Origin: Streptococcus sp. A12
GTDB taxonomy: Bacteria > Bacillota > Bacilli > Lactobacillales > Streptococcaceae
Assembly: GCF_905372335.1 (NCBI RefSeq)
Contig: NZ_CAJPOU010000012.1
Span: 1-42,707 of the forward strand
DNA: 42,707 nucleotides
Direction: 5' to 3'
The notes under the pieces are model-generated. The model saw only the letters and a program-made list of their open reading frames with translations, was not told where the DNA came from and made no database searches. The position numbers were made by a program, and so were the translations under genes. Below are positions 1-8,175 of this stretch, one piece after another (position 1 is the stretch's first letter; each line of letters starts with the position of its first letter).

Positions 1-699
1 TTTAAACTACCCGTCTTTCCGATGGAAAAGGTGACAAAAGTTCTCAATACACAAATTCATTCAGTTGGTGCAATTCATGGGTTTGGTACTAGTTTGGAAG
101 AAGCCTATCAGCAAGCTGTTGAAAATTTCGGTTCGGATCAATGGCCTAAGCATATTCTGAAGGATGTTTCGGACGATGAACTCATCCAACGGATCGCCAA
201 ACGAATGCCATATCGCTTTTCATCTATCTTAGAGGCGTTTCATCGAGGATTCGAAAGGGAAGAAGTGAGTGACCTGAGTCGAATGGATCCGTTTTATCTC
301 CAGTTTTTATATAATCTTTACTTGTATGAGCGACAAGAGAAGGAGCAACTATGTCCTGAGCTAAAATTACGTCCTTTGGATTTAACAGCTGGATTCGGTC
401 AAGTTGGCGAAAAGGTTTCTTACTATACTTCGATCTGTGGCGAAGATGAGGCGCCAGATTGGAGTCAATGGATCTTATTGGTTGATCGAGGCGCTCTAGA
501 AGATTCGAGCCAGATTCTTAGACTGATTGATTACTTGAAGCAGGAGCATGAAAAGGGAAGAAAAGTAGCCCTTCTGACACATCGTCCTTTTGCAGGACAT
601 GCAGCAGATACTTGCTTGCGAATCCCTCTCTCAATTTATGAGACTTACCAAGACCAGATTAACAGCCAGTTTGGTCAAGTAGAATATTTGGATGAATAG
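1..699 (+). CDS. Unrecognised protein, 5' end outside the window
   Basis: The frame is open from base 1. The first ATG (22) has no Shine-Dalgarno sequence before it, so the gene most likely begins upstream of the window. The visible part is about 232 residues, soluble, with no signal peptide or membrane segment. The C-terminal third (the stretch around LLVDRG, then ILRLIDYLKQEHEKGRKVAL, then LRIPLS) alternates strands and helices in a way that faintly resembles a degenerate SIS domain, as in RpiR-type regulators. No helix-turn-helix is visible in the part present. I do not recognise the family. The gene ends at a strong intrinsic terminator, so it is the last gene of its transcript. Confidence 0.7.
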   Translation, partial: FKLPVFPMEKVTKVLNTQIHSVGAIHGFGTSLEEAYQQAVENFGSDQWPKHILKDVSDDELIQRIAKRMPYRFSSILEAFHRGFEREEVSDLSRMDPFYLQFLYNLYLYERQEKEQLCPELKLRPLDLTAGFGQVGEKVSYYTSICGEDEAPDWSQWILLVDRGALEDSSQILRLIDYLKQEHEKGRKVALLTHRPFAGHAADTCLRIPLSIYETYQDQINSQFGQVEYLDE

Positions 700-702
700 A
701 AT

Positions 703-735
703 AAGAGCTTCGGTCAAGATATCCGAAGCTCTTTT
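703..735 (+). terminator. Intrinsic terminator after the first gene
   Basis: A perfect 11-bp stem (AAGAGCTTCGG at 703-713 with its complement at 723-733), a 9-base loop and a short T run. It sits 3 bases after the stop codon at 699. Confidence 0.85.
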
Positions 736-824
736 AGGATAAAAACAAACTGTTTATTATATAAAATAGTTAGCTGACTATTTAAAAACATGAGCTCATT
801 TTTTGATTCAGTTAAGTAGTTCTA

Positions 825-960
825 AAACTTTCCGCAGTGAGAAAAGTGCCTGAAACAATTTTGTTTCAGGCACTCGGGAGTTTTGAGACCTTAGGCTCAA
901 AACTAAGTCATGGAACTTCTTGGAAGTTCGCTGACGTCCGTACTCACCTAAGGAAAGTTT
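825..960. repeat. Structured intergenic element bounded by inverted repeats (BOX-like)
   Basis: The spacer 736-1035 between two convergent genes has no ORF but holds a highly folded unit. The outer arms AAACTTTCC (825-833) and GGAAAGTTT (952-960) pair, and GTGAG (837-841) pairs with CTCAC (943-947). Inside are three hairpins: GTGCCTGAAAC (846-856) with 863-873; AGTTTTGAG (879-887) with 896-904; and a GAACTTC/GAAGTTC dyad near 914-929. This cloverleaf-like plan resembles the small dispersed BOX-type repeats of streptococci. Family membership is an inference, since only one copy is in the window. Confidence 0.6.
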
Positions 961-1035
961 CCAAGTAGATTAAATATTTTATCTGAAATTCTTTGGTTAT
1001 TTTAACAGAAGAAATTTTAAAAACAAAACACTGGA

Positions 1036-2256
1036 TTAGGAATGGCTAACAATTCCGATGATGGTATCCACTGCACGTTCCATGGTTTGAAGGCTGACGT
1101 ATTCAAAGCGACCATGCATATTTTCGCCACCAGCGAAAAGGTTTGGAGTTGGAATTCCCATAAAGGAAATCTTAGAACCGTCTGTACCACCGCGGATAGG
1201 TTCGATGATTGGCGTAATGCCCAAATCTTCCATGACTTCCTTAGCTAGGTTGACTGGTGTCATATCTTTCTCGATGACCTGTTTCATGTTGTAGTACTGG
1301 TCTTTAAGGGTCAAGAGAACACGTTCGGCACCAAGTTCTTGGTTCATCTTGCTTGCGATGTCTTCCATCATGGCTTTACGGGCTTCAAAGTTCTCAGTCT
1401 CGAAGTCACGGATAATGTAGCTAGCATGCGCTTCCTCAACAGTCCCCTCGATATTCATCAAATGGAAGAAGCCTTGGTAGACATCTGTTTTTTCAGGGCG
1501 GTCTTCTTCAGGGAGTTGATTGTGGAAGTCAAAGGCTAACTGGAGGGCATTGACCATTTGGTTCTTAGCAGTACCTGGGTGCACATTGCGCCCTTTAAAG
1601 GTAATTTCAGCTCCTGCAGCAGAGAAGGTTTCGTATTGCAATTCACCAAGAGGACCACCGTCCACTGTATAAGCGAAGTCTACATTGAAATCTTCTGCAT
1701 CAAACTTATCTGCTCCGACTCCGATTTCTTCATCTGGTCCAAAGCCAACTCGGATTTCGCAGTGTTTGATTTCTGGATGAGCATTCAAGTATTCGATGGC
1801 TGTCATAATCTCAGCAATCCCTGATTTGTCATCTGCACCAAGAAGGGTCGTACCGTCAGTAGTGATCAAGGTTTGACCTTTGTAGTTATGGAGGTTAGCA
1901 AAGTCGGCTGGATCTAGTGAATAAGCAGAATCACCAAGAGGAATAGCGCCACCATCATAGTTTTCGATGACTTGAGGGCTGATATTCTCAGCATTGAAGT
2001 CAGCTGTATCCATATGTGAGATGAAGCCAATTTTTCGGGTGAGACTTGGATCGTTCGATGGTAGCGTTCCGATAGCAAAACCATTTGGAAGGTAGTAGAC
2101 ATTTTGCAGTCCAACTCGTTCCATTTCAGGAAGCAGTACATTCTTTGCAAACTCTACTTGAGAAGGTGTACTAGGAGTTGTTGTAGAAGTCTCATCAGAG
2201 CGAGTGTTGACTTTGACATAGGTTAAAAAACGATCTAATAATGTTGGGTATTTCAT
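1036..2256 (-). CDS. pepT: Peptidase T (tripeptide aminopeptidase)
   Basis: A 406-residue cytoplasmic M20-family metallopeptidase that removes the N-terminal residue from tripeptides, part of peptide use for nutrition. Length matches PepT. The zinc-site landmarks are in order: HMDTADF (H81, D83), GADDKSG (D142), PDEEIG (E176/E177), YTVDGG (D199), HPG, and GGENMHGRFEY near the C terminus with the last His ligand. The start has a clear AAAGGAAAA ribosome site. It is the third gene of a minus-strand operon, 14 bases after the HAD phosphatase. No clear terminator follows before the folded element at 825-960. Identification is firm. Confidence 0.95.
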   Translation of the reverse strand: MKYPTLLDRFLTYVKVNTRSDETSTTTPSTPSQVEFAKNVLLPEMERVGLQNVYYLPNGFAIGTLPSNDPSLTRKIGFISHMDTADFNAENISPQVIENYDGGAIPLGDSAYSLDPADFANLHNYKGQTLITTDGTTLLGADDKSGIAEIMTAIEYLNAHPEIKHCEIRVGFGPDEEIGVGADKFDAEDFNVDFAYTVDGGPLGELQYETFSAAGAEITFKGRNVHPGTAKNQMVNALQLAFDFHNQLPEEDRPEKTDVYQGFFHLMNIEGTVEEAHASYIIRDFETENFEARKAMMEDIASKMNQELGAERVLLTLKDQYYNMKQVIEKDMTPVNLAKEVMEDLGITPIIEPIRGGTDGSKISFMGIPTPNLFAGGENMHGRFEYVSLQTMERAVDTIIGIVSHS

Positions 2257-2270
2257 TTGTTTTTCCTTTT

Positions 2271-3089
2271 CTAGTTCTGTGCTTGTAAAACATAGCGCTT
2301 GATAGCAGTAGCGACACCGTCTTCTTCGTTAGAAGTGGTAGTGACATCAGCCAAGGCTTTGATAGCAGCTGGAGCATTGCCCATAGCAACTCCAAGACCC
2401 GCGTACTCAATCATTTCAATATCGTTGTTCTCATCCCCTATAGCCATGACCTCTTGCCTTGGTATTCCCAAGTATTCAGCCAGTGCCTTTAAGCCGGTCG
2501 CTTTATTTACCCCTTTAGGAAGGATCTCAAATAGGATCGGTTGGGAGCGAATAGTGTGGAAGCGCTGGGCTAATACTTCTTCATAGGTTTCTTGAAAGAC
2601 ATCAATCTGCTCTTTCTGATCGATAAACATTCCTTGGAAAATCGGTTGTGCCTTAAGGACCTCTTCAAGGCCAAGTGACACGGGGACTGCATAAACGATG
2701 CTAGCATCCATTATAGCTATTTCAGAAGGTTCCTGATTTAGAATGATATAGCGATTTAAATCGAATAAACTTAATTGAGGATGAATCTCCTGCGTCAACT
2801 GATCGAGATAACCCAAATCTTCTTCAGATAAGGCATTATAACTGATGACGGACCAATCTGATGATTTAACAGTTGTACAACCATTATTAATCACAGAGTA
2901 GGAGTGATTACTTTTGAAGCCAATTTCTTCAAAAATTGGACGTACACCAGAGAGAGGGCGACCTGTACAGATAACGACGTGTACACCAGCAGCTTCAGCA
3001 TCCAAAAGAGCCTGCTTATTAGCAGGACTAATGGTTTTGTCTGGTGATAAAAGGGTCCCATCTAAATCAATAGCAACTAATCGAATCAT
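2271..3089 (-). CDS. HAD superfamily (Cof/YidA-like) phosphatase
   Basis: A 272-residue soluble protein with all motifs of the HAD-IIB (Cof) class: DLDGTL at residues 8-13 with nucleophile D8 and acid D10, TGRP around 42-45 (motif II), a lysine before the final domain, and GDENNDIEM (motif IV) in the C-terminal core. The insert between motifs II and III is the large type-B cap. These enzymes dephosphorylate sugar phosphates or other small phosphometabolites; the substrate cannot be read from sequence. Its ATG overlaps the end of the upstream repressor gene by 4 bases (ATGA), so the two are translationally coupled. Confidence 0.88.
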   Translation of the reverse strand: MIRLVAIDLDGTLLSPDKTISPANKQALLDAEAAGVHVVICTGRPLSGVRPIFEEIGFKSNHSYSVINNGCTTVKSSDWSVISYNALSEEDLGYLDQLTQEIHPQLSLFDLNRYIILNQEPSEIAIMDASIVYAVPVSLGLEEVLKAQPIFQGMFIDQKEQIDVFQETYEEVLAQRFHTIRSQPILFEILPKGVNKATGLKALAEYLGIPRQEVMAIGDENNDIEMIEYAGLGVAMGNAPAAIKALADVTTTSNEEDGVATAIKRYVLQAQN

Positions 3090-3838
3090 AGCTCGTCCTC
3101 CTTAGCTGGTTGAAAGCTAGCAATGACTTTACCGATGACTCTCGGCTCCTCTTCTAAAGGAATAATCTTATCACTATACTTTTTATTGAGGGAAACGAGA
3201 CGAATCCCTTGGGCCTCACGAAAGACACGCTTGATCAAGGTTTGCCCATCGTACTCAATAGCATAGATAGCACCAGCAGTATCGTAGAAAGTTTGCTTGA
3301 TTAGGGCAACAGATCCCTTTGGATATTTAGGTTCCAGCGAGTCTGTATGAATCCAAAGTGCTAGATCATAGGCTAGTTTTTGATCAAACCAAACCAAATC
3401 TCCCTTAGAAGCACTTTGACTTGCAGCATAACTGTCGAAGACCGTATATGGTGTGTATTTCTTCTCGATACGTTTCCGTTCAGCCTGTAAAACCAACAAG
3501 CGATTGGCTTCCTCTAAGAGTGAATCTTGAAAATCCTCATCCAGTTGCTTATAGATAAACTCAATCTTAGAATCCTCCAAGGTATCTGGTTGTCCATAAC
3601 GAGGATCTAGGTCAGAGATGGGTATTTCAAAGAAGCTAGCAATCTTTTCTAAGTTCTCACTGACTGGGAGAGAAGTCCCTTTTACATAGCCAGTCAAAGT
3701 ACTAGCTGGGATACCAGTAGTACGAGATAAATCGACCTGTTTCTTATTTTGAACCTTTAATAGTTCTCTTATTTTTTCGGAAATAATGCGCAAAGCCTCT
3801 TTATCTTGTGGGCTTGCTTTTCCACGTCCTCTTGCCAA
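3086..3838 (-). CDS. XRE-type repressor with S24 (LexA/HdiR-like) C-terminal domain
   Basis: The best start is TTG at 3838: GGAGG (3851-3847) lies exactly 8 bases upstream and overlaps the alternative GTG at 3847, ruling that out. This gives 250 residues. The N-terminal 75 hold an XRE helix-turn-helix (QVDLSRTTGIPASTLTGYVK). The C-terminal half is an S24 peptidase-like fold with HTDSLEP (Ser about 167) and TLIKRVF (Lys about 203), matching the Ser/Lys dyad of LexA, UmuD and lactococcal HdiR, which has nearly the same length. No Ala-Gly pair stands out in the hinge where such proteins cut themselves (it reads AASQSASKGD), so self-cleavage is uncertain. First gene of the operon; likely self-regulating. 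Confidence 0.85.
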   Translation of the reverse strand: MARGRGKASPQDKEALRIISEKIRELLKVQNKKQVDLSRTTGIPASTLTGYVKGTSLPVSENLEKIASFFEIPISDLDPRYGQPDTLEDSKIEFIYKQLDEDFQDSLLEEANRLLVLQAERKRIEKKYTPYTVFDSYAASQSASKGDLVWFDQKLAYDLALWIHTDSLEPKYPKGSVALIKQTFYDTAGAIYAIEYDGQTLIKRVFREAQGIRLVSLNKKYSDKIIPLEEEPRVIGKVIASFQPAKEDEL

Positions 3839-3867
3839 GAGCTTCACCTCCTTTTACATTATAACTC

Positions 3868-3896
3868 ATTATAGCGAATTAAATCGAAAATGTAAA
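3868..3896 (-). promoter_or_regulatory. Promoter of the repressor-HAD-pepT operon
   Basis: Read on the minus strand: -35 TTTACA (3896-3891), a 17-base spacer and -10 TATAAT (3873-3868). The spacer contains CGAATTAAATCG (3875-3886), a near-palindrome sharing its core with the perfect palindrome at 3925-3940. Confidence 0.75.
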
Positions 3897-3949
3897 TAGA
3901 AATCCTTTATTGTTCATTAATTATTTTAATTCGAATTAAATAGAAATCC
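3875..3949. promoter_or_regulatory. Candidate operators between divergent genes
   Basis: TTTAATTCGAATTAAA (3925-3940) is a perfect 16-bp palindrome. Its half, CGAATTAAAT, recurs at 3875-3884 inside the -35/-10 spacer of the operon promoter. AAATAGAAATCC occurs twice (3894-3905 and 3938-3949), each time just after this core. This is typical of paired repressor sites. I infer binding of the adjacent XRE/S24 protein. Confidence 0.6.
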
Positions 3950-3968
3950 AAAATATTCTATTAATATA

Positions 3969-3997
3969 TTGTAAAACTTGATAATTTTAGGTATAAG
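3969..3997 (+). promoter_or_regulatory. Probable promoter of the GNAT gene
   Basis: TTGTAA (3969-3974), 17 bases, TATAAG (3992-3997). It fires away from the repressor operon and lies about 30 bases beyond the operator candidates, so it could share their control. Confidence 0.45.
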
Positions 3998-4035
3998 GTC
4001 TAAAATAAAGAAAAAGACTTCATGGAGGTTGAAGT

Positions 4036-4473
4036 ATGATTCGGACCGTTCAAATTAAAGATGCAGGTCAAATTCGTGATTTGTGCCACCAGGCATTGGG
4101 GTATGATTCAACTGTTGAGAAAGTTTCGGCTCAGATTGATAAGTTTAATCAGCAAGATTCGGGTCACTTTTGCTTTGTTTACGAAGAGGACCAAACTGGG
4201 AATATTTTAGGCTATGTCGAAGCAGAAGCCTATGAGAGTATATATAGCGATCCAGGTTTAAATATTTTAGGACTTGCTGTTTTTCCTTCTGCCCAAGGAT
4301 GTGGGATTGGTCGGCAATTGATGGAGCGAGTTGAAGCTCTAGCTCGAACTCATAACTTTTCCTTTATTCGTTTGAGTTCTGCCTCTCATCGTAAAGAAGC
4401 CCATGTTTTTTATGAACATATAGGCTATGAAGGAAATAAAACACAGAAGCGATTTTTGAAAATAATGGATTAA
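4036..4473 (+). CDS. GNAT family N-acetyltransferase
   Basis: A 145-residue soluble acetyl-CoA-dependent transferase. GNAT motif A is clear at LAVFPSAQGCGIGRQLM (the Q-x-x-G-x-G pyrophosphate loop), followed by the motif B helix and the C-terminal ASHRKEAHVFYEHIGY, typical of acetyltransferases of the AAC/RimI-like group. The substrate is not predictable. GGAGG precedes the ATG at good spacing. The gene is divergent from the XRE/S24 repressor operon and ends in a terminator that begins at its stop codon, so it is transcribed alone. Confidence 0.85.
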   Translation: MIRTVQIKDAGQIRDLCHQALGYDSTVEKVSAQIDKFNQQDSGHFCFVYEEDQTGNILGYVEAEAYESIYSDPGLNILGLAVFPSAQGCGIGRQLMERVEALARTHNFSFIRLSSASHRKEAHVFYEHIGYEGNKTQKRFLKIMD

Positions 4474-4498
4474 GATAGGCAAAGGCCTATCTTTTTTG
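4473..4498 (+). terminator. Terminator of the GNAT gene
   Basis: AGATAGGC (4473-4480) pairs with 4485-4492, followed by a T run. The stem begins in the stop codon. The T run doubles as the upstream part of the next promoter. Confidence 0.85.
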
Positions 4499-4505
4499 TT
4501 ATAAT
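4497..4505 (+). promoter_or_regulatory. Extended -10 promoter of lepA
   Basis: TGTTATAAT (TG at 4497-4498, TATAAT at 4500-4505) with no good -35. It abuts the preceding terminator. Confidence 0.7.
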
Positions 4506-4534
4506 ATACTGAATAGTTTTATAAGGATGAAAAA

Positions 4535-6358
4535 ATGAATTTAGAAGAATTAAAGAAACGACAAGAGAAGATTCGGAACTTCTCCATTATCGCCCATATT
4601 GACCACGGAAAGTCAACTTTGGCGGACCGAATCTTAGAAAAAACTGAGACCGTTTCTAGTCGGGAAATGCAAGCCCAGCTCTTGGACAGCATGGATTTGG
4701 AACGGGAACGTGGGATTACCATCAAGTTGAATGCCATTGAGTTGAATTACACGGCTAAAGATGGGGAAACTTACATCTTCCACTTGATTGACACCCCAGG
4801 ACACGTGGACTTTACTTATGAGGTTTCTCGTTCGCTGGCTGCCTGTGAGGGGGCCATTCTCGTAGTGGATGCGGCTCAAGGGATTGAAGCTCAGACCCTA
4901 GCCAATGTTTACCTGGCTTTGGATAACGATTTGGAAATCCTGCCAGTGATCAATAAAATCGATTTGCCTGCTGCCGATCCAGAACGGGTGCGCACAGAAG
5001 TAGAAGATGTCATTGGTCTGGATGCCAGTGAGGCAGTCCTAGCTTCCGCCAAGGCTGGTATCGGGATTGAAGAGATTTTGGAACAAATCGTCGAGAAAGT
5101 TCCAGCTCCGACTGGGGATGTTGCTGCTCCATTGCAAGCCTTGATCTTTGACTCAGTATATGACCCATATCGTGGAGTTATCCTTCAAGTTCGGGTGGTC
5201 AATGGTATGGTGAAGCCTAGCGACACCATCCAGTTGATGAGCAATGGCAAGACCTTTGATGTGACAGAGGTAGGGATCTTTACTCCTAAAGCTGTTGGAC
5301 GTGATTTCCTTGCGACTGGGGACGTTGGCTATATTGCGGCCTCTATCAAAACCGTTGCGGACACCCGTGTCGGGGATACAGTGACCCTAGCGACCAATCC
5401 AGCAAGTGAGCCCCTTCATGGTTACAAGCAAATGAACCCAATGGTCTTTGCCGGTCTTTACCCAATCGAATCAAACAAATACAATGATCTTCGGGAAGCT
5501 TTGGAGAAGTTGCAATTGAATGATGCTAGTCTCCAATTTGAGCCTGAAACATCTCAAGCCCTTGGTTTTGGTTTCCGTTGTGGTTTCTTGGGTCTCCTTC
5601 ATATGGACGTTATCCAGGAACGCTTGGAGCGCGAGTTCAATATTGACTTGATCATGACAGCGCCGTCTGTAATCTATAAGGTCAATTTGACAGACGGAGA
5701 AGTGCTAGATGTGTCCAACCCATCTGAGTTTCCAGATCCAACCAAGATTGTTTCAATCGAAGAACCTTATGTCAAAGCGCAAATCATGGTGCCGCAAGAG
5801 TTTGTCGGAGCTGTCATGGAATTGGCCCAACGCAAACGTGGGGACTTTGTAACCATGGACTACATCGATGAAAATCGGGTTAATGTCATCTATCAAATCC
5901 CACTAGCTGAAATTGTCTTTGATTTCTTTGATAAATTGAAATCCTCTACTCGTGGCTACGCGAGCTTTGACTATGAGTTGTCTGAATACCGTCCATCTAA
6001 ATTGGTTAAAATGGATATCCTTCTTAATGGAGATACCGTCGATGCCCTCAGCTTTATCGTTCACAAGGACTTTGCCTATGAACGTGGGAAATTGATCGTT
6101 GAGAAGCTCAAAAAGATTATCCCTCGTCAACAGTTTGAAGTGCCTATCCAAGCAGCCATCGGTCATAAGATCGTTGCCCGTACAGATATCAAGGCCCTTC
6201 GTAAGAACGTCCTGGCCAAGTGTTATGGTGGGGACGTCTCACGGAAACGTAAGCTTCTTGAAAAACAAAAGGCCGGTAAGAAACGGATGAAAGCTATCGG
6301 ATCTGTAGAAGTACCACAGGAAGCCTTCTTGTCAGTTCTGTCAATGGATGAGGAGTAA
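4535..6358 (+). CDS. lepA: Elongation factor 4 (LepA)
   Basis: A 607-residue translational GTPase that acts on stalled or pre-translocation ribosomes; length is normal. The G domain shows AHIDHGKST (G1), RGITIK (G2), DTPGH (G3) and NKID (G4) within the first 140 residues. EF-G-like domains II, III and V follow, then the LepA-specific basic C-terminal domain (GGDVSRKRKLLEKQKAGKKR). AAGGATGA precedes the ATG. It is monocistronic here, between the promoter at 4497 and the terminator at 6388. Confidence 0.97.
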   Translation: MNLEELKKRQEKIRNFSIIAHIDHGKSTLADRILEKTETVSSREMQAQLLDSMDLERERGITIKLNAIELNYTAKDGETYIFHLIDTPGHVDFTYEVSRSLAACEGAILVVDAAQGIEAQTLANVYLALDNDLEILPVINKIDLPAADPERVRTEVEDVIGLDASEAVLASAKAGIGIEEILEQIVEKVPAPTGDVAAPLQALIFDSVYDPYRGVILQVRVVNGMVKPSDTIQLMSNGKTFDVTEVGIFTPKAVGRDFLATGDVGYIAASIKTVADTRVGDTVTLATNPASEPLHGYKQMNPMVFAGLYPIESNKYNDLREALEKLQLNDASLQFEPETSQALGFGFRCGFLGLLHMDVIQERLEREFNIDLIMTAPSVIYKVNLTDGEVLDVSNPSEFPDPTKIVSIEEPYVKAQIMVPQEFVGAVMELAQRKRGDFVTMDYIDENRVNVIYQIPLAEIVFDFFDKLKSSTRGYASFDYELSEYRPSKLVKMDILLNGDTVDALSFIVHKDFAYERGKLIVEKLKKIIPRQQFEVPIQAAIGHKIVARTDIKALRKNVLAKCYGGDVSRKRKLLEKQKAGKKRMKAIGSVEVPQEAFLSVLSMDEE

Positions 6359-6387
6359 GCTTCTCTTTGAAATATTCCAACAAATCA

Positions 6388-6410
6388 AACGTCCCGCTAG
6401 GGGCGTTTTT
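6388..6410 (+). terminator. Terminator of lepA
   Basis: AACGTCCC (6388-6395) pairs with GGGGCGTT (6399 onward, one G-T pair) across a 4-base loop and runs into five Ts. Confidence 0.8.
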
Positions 6411-6445
6411 GTATCGGACTAGACAAATAACGCTTTCAAATCTTC

Positions 6446-6460
6446 ATTGAACGTGATAAA
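6446..6460 (+). promoter_or_regulatory. Extended -10 promoter of the first lipoprotein gene
   Basis: The string ATTGAACGTGATAAA contains TGATAAACT-type extended -10 bases (6454-6462). The identical 15-mer lies upstream of the alpha/beta hydrolase gene (11943-11957), also at a promoter position. Confidence 0.5.
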
Positions 6461-6497
6461 CTAGAGGTATCAAAACCCATCACAAAGGAGAGGAAAG

Positions 6498-7157
6498 ATG
6501 AAAAATAAGTTCCTACTAGCGACTTTCTCGGTCTTATCAGCTGTTGCCCTTGTAGCTTGTAGCACACCTAAAAAAGAGTCTAGAAAACCATTGTCATCTG
6601 AATCTAGTTCCACTGAGGTGGTAAAAAAGAGTAAAAAATCCTCTAGTAAAAAGACTTCTAGCAAGGTAGAGTCAAAATCATCAGATGATATCAAGAGTTC
6701 TGTCGAAACCAAGCGGGTTGGTTCTGCAGATTATGGTTATATCGATATCCCAAGCAAGTGGATTAAATTTACAGATATAGATGGCGGAGACAGCATTCAA
6801 TTTACAGATGGAAGTGCCTACAATATTGTTACGATGAACGGGTATACCAAAGAGAAAGCAAATGTCGGTGAGGGGGAAGTCTTTAACGCAGAGTTGATTG
6901 CGAACCGAATTGCATACTATTGGAATGACAATAAAGAAGTAGAGAAAATGTGGGGAGCGAAGACCACTGTCTCAGGGAATGAAGCCTTGCAGCTCAATAT
7001 TATCCTTAAATCTGGACAGTACCTCATTACTTGGGTCTTCCAAAAGGATGATAAGGTATACTTGATGTCTTTTGAAGGCGATCCAGAGACCTTGGCTCAA
7101 TTCATTCCTTACATTGAGGAAACATGGAGTTTGGATGAGAAAGGTCCAAAAGCCTAA
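6498..7157 (+). CDS. Lipoprotein with Ser/Lys-rich linker (paralogue 1)
   Basis: 219 residues. The N terminus is a lipoprotein signal: basic MKNK, a hydrophobic stretch and lipobox LVAC with Cys21. About 50 low-complexity Ser/Lys residues follow (SSKKTSSKVESK), likely a flexible spacer across the wall. A compact domain from about 75 to 215 follows (KRVGSADYGYIDIPSKW ... WVFQKDDKVYLMSFEG). The domain has the look of a small alpha/beta fold of unknown function; I do not recognise a named family. Its neighbour at 7444 is a clear paralogue. A GGAGAGG ribosome site precedes the ATG. It is probably displayed on the outer membrane face. Confidence 0.88.
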   Translation: MKNKFLLATFSVLSAVALVACSTPKKESRKPLSSESSSTEVVKKSKKSSSKKTSSKVESKSSDDIKSSVETKRVGSADYGYIDIPSKWIKFTDIDGGDSIQFTDGSAYNIVTMNGYTKEKANVGEGEVFNAELIANRIAYYWNDNKEVEKMWGAKTTVSGNEALQLNIILKSGQYLITWVFQKDDKVYLMSFEGDPETLAQFIPYIEETWSLDEKGPKA

Positions 7158-7316
7158 CAGATTCGTGAGGAAATTTCTTTCGTTTTGACCAATTTTCGAT
7201 AGTTGATAGATGGAATTTGAGAAGCTGTGATGAAGTACTGCATTTTGAAATAATCAACTTCTTGCAACCTGGTTAGCAAAGAATCTCTCAGGTTGTATAT
7301 CCTTAACAAAGCAGGG

Positions 7317-7361
7317 ACTAATTCAAACAGTTCATCAGTTTGAATTAGTTCTTGTTTTTTT
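7317..7361 (+). terminator. Terminator between the paralogous lipoprotein genes
   Basis: ACTAATTCAAAC (7317-7328) pairs perfectly with 7338-7349 around a 9-base loop, then CTTG and seven Ts. Upstream in the same 286-base spacer, CAACCTG (7265-7271) can pair with CAGGTTG (7289-7295). The two lipoprotein genes are therefore likely separate transcripts. Confidence 0.85.
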
Positions 7362-7443
7362 GGTAAGAAATTTAAATGGTCCTTTTAGAATAGAGTATAA
7401 GATGTTAGACTAGTGTATATAATATATCATAGAGGAGAGAAAG

Positions 7444-8088
7444 ATGAAAAATAAGTTCCTACTGGCATCAGTTACGTTTTTGTCTGTTGTTAGTCTCTTT
7501 GCTTGTACCAGTCCAAAGAAAGAGTCTAGTAAAACATTGGCATCATCTAGTTCCACGAATGTGGTGAAAGAGACTACAACATCAAGTAGCAAGTTAGAGA
7601 AAGAAATATCAGATAGTGATAAAGTGGATGTAAAAACTAAACGAATCGGTTCAGCAGATTTTGGCTATGTCAATATCCCGAGTGACTGGGTAAAGAATGA
7701 TAGTATCCAAGTCGGGGATAATATTCAGTATACAGATAAAAACGCTTTCAATATTATTGTTTTAAATGCTGCTACTAGAGAAAAAGCAAATGTAGCTGAA
7801 GGAGTGGAATTTAGTGCAGATCTGATTGCTCAAAGGTTTGAGACTAGGTGGAATGACTCTAAACTAGTTGAGAAAAAGACAAGGTCTACGACGACCGTTG
7901 GAGGAAATGTATCACTTAAAATACATATATTTCTCAAATCAGGCCTGCAGGTTGCTGGATGGGTATTCCAAAAAGATGATAAGGTTTATTTGATTGTTGT
8001 TGAAGGATTTGAGAAAACAATAACTCAATTTACTCCTTATGTAGAAAACACTTGGAGCCTTGATGGAACAGGTGCCGTGACGGATTAA
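7444..8088 (+). CDS. Lipoprotein with Ser/Thr-rich linker (paralogue 2)
   Basis: 214 residues, same plan as the preceding gene: MKNKFLLA signal, lipobox LFAC with Cys21, a Ser/Thr-rich spacer, then the same C-terminal domain (KRIGSADFGYVNIPSDW ... WVFQKDDKVYLIVVEG ... ENTWSLDG). The first 8 residues and several domain stretches match the first copy closely, while the linker has diverged and lost the Lys-rich repeats. This is a tandem duplication that kept separate promoters and terminators. GGAGAG precedes the ATG. Function unknown; surface-exposed by inference from the lipobox. Confidence 0.88.
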   Translation: MKNKFLLASVTFLSVVSLFACTSPKKESSKTLASSSSTNVVKETTTSSSKLEKEISDSDKVDVKTKRIGSADFGYVNIPSDWVKNDSIQVGDNIQYTDKNAFNIIVLNAATREKANVAEGVEFSADLIAQRFETRWNDSKLVEKKTRSTTTVGGNVSLKIHIFLKSGLQVAGWVFQKDDKVYLIVVEGFEKTITQFTPYVENTWSLDGTGAVTD

Positions 8089-8094
8089 TGAAAG

Positions 8095-8123
8095 AAGATA
8101 GATTGATGAATCTATCTTTTTTT
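8095..8123 (+). terminator. Terminator of the second lipoprotein gene
   Basis: AAGATAGATT (8095-8104), 4-base loop, AATCTATCTT (8109-8118), then a T run. Confidence 0.88.
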
Positions 8124-8133
8124 ACGGCCTCTA

Positions 8134-8142
8134 TGGTATAAT
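8134..8142 (+). promoter_or_regulatory. Extended -10 promoter of the YkgJ-nucleotidase pair
   Basis: TGGTATAAT (8134-8142), 33 bases before the ATG of the next gene. Confidence 0.7.
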
Positions 8143-8175
8143 GCTCTTATCCATTTAGCAATTAGAAAGTAGTTT

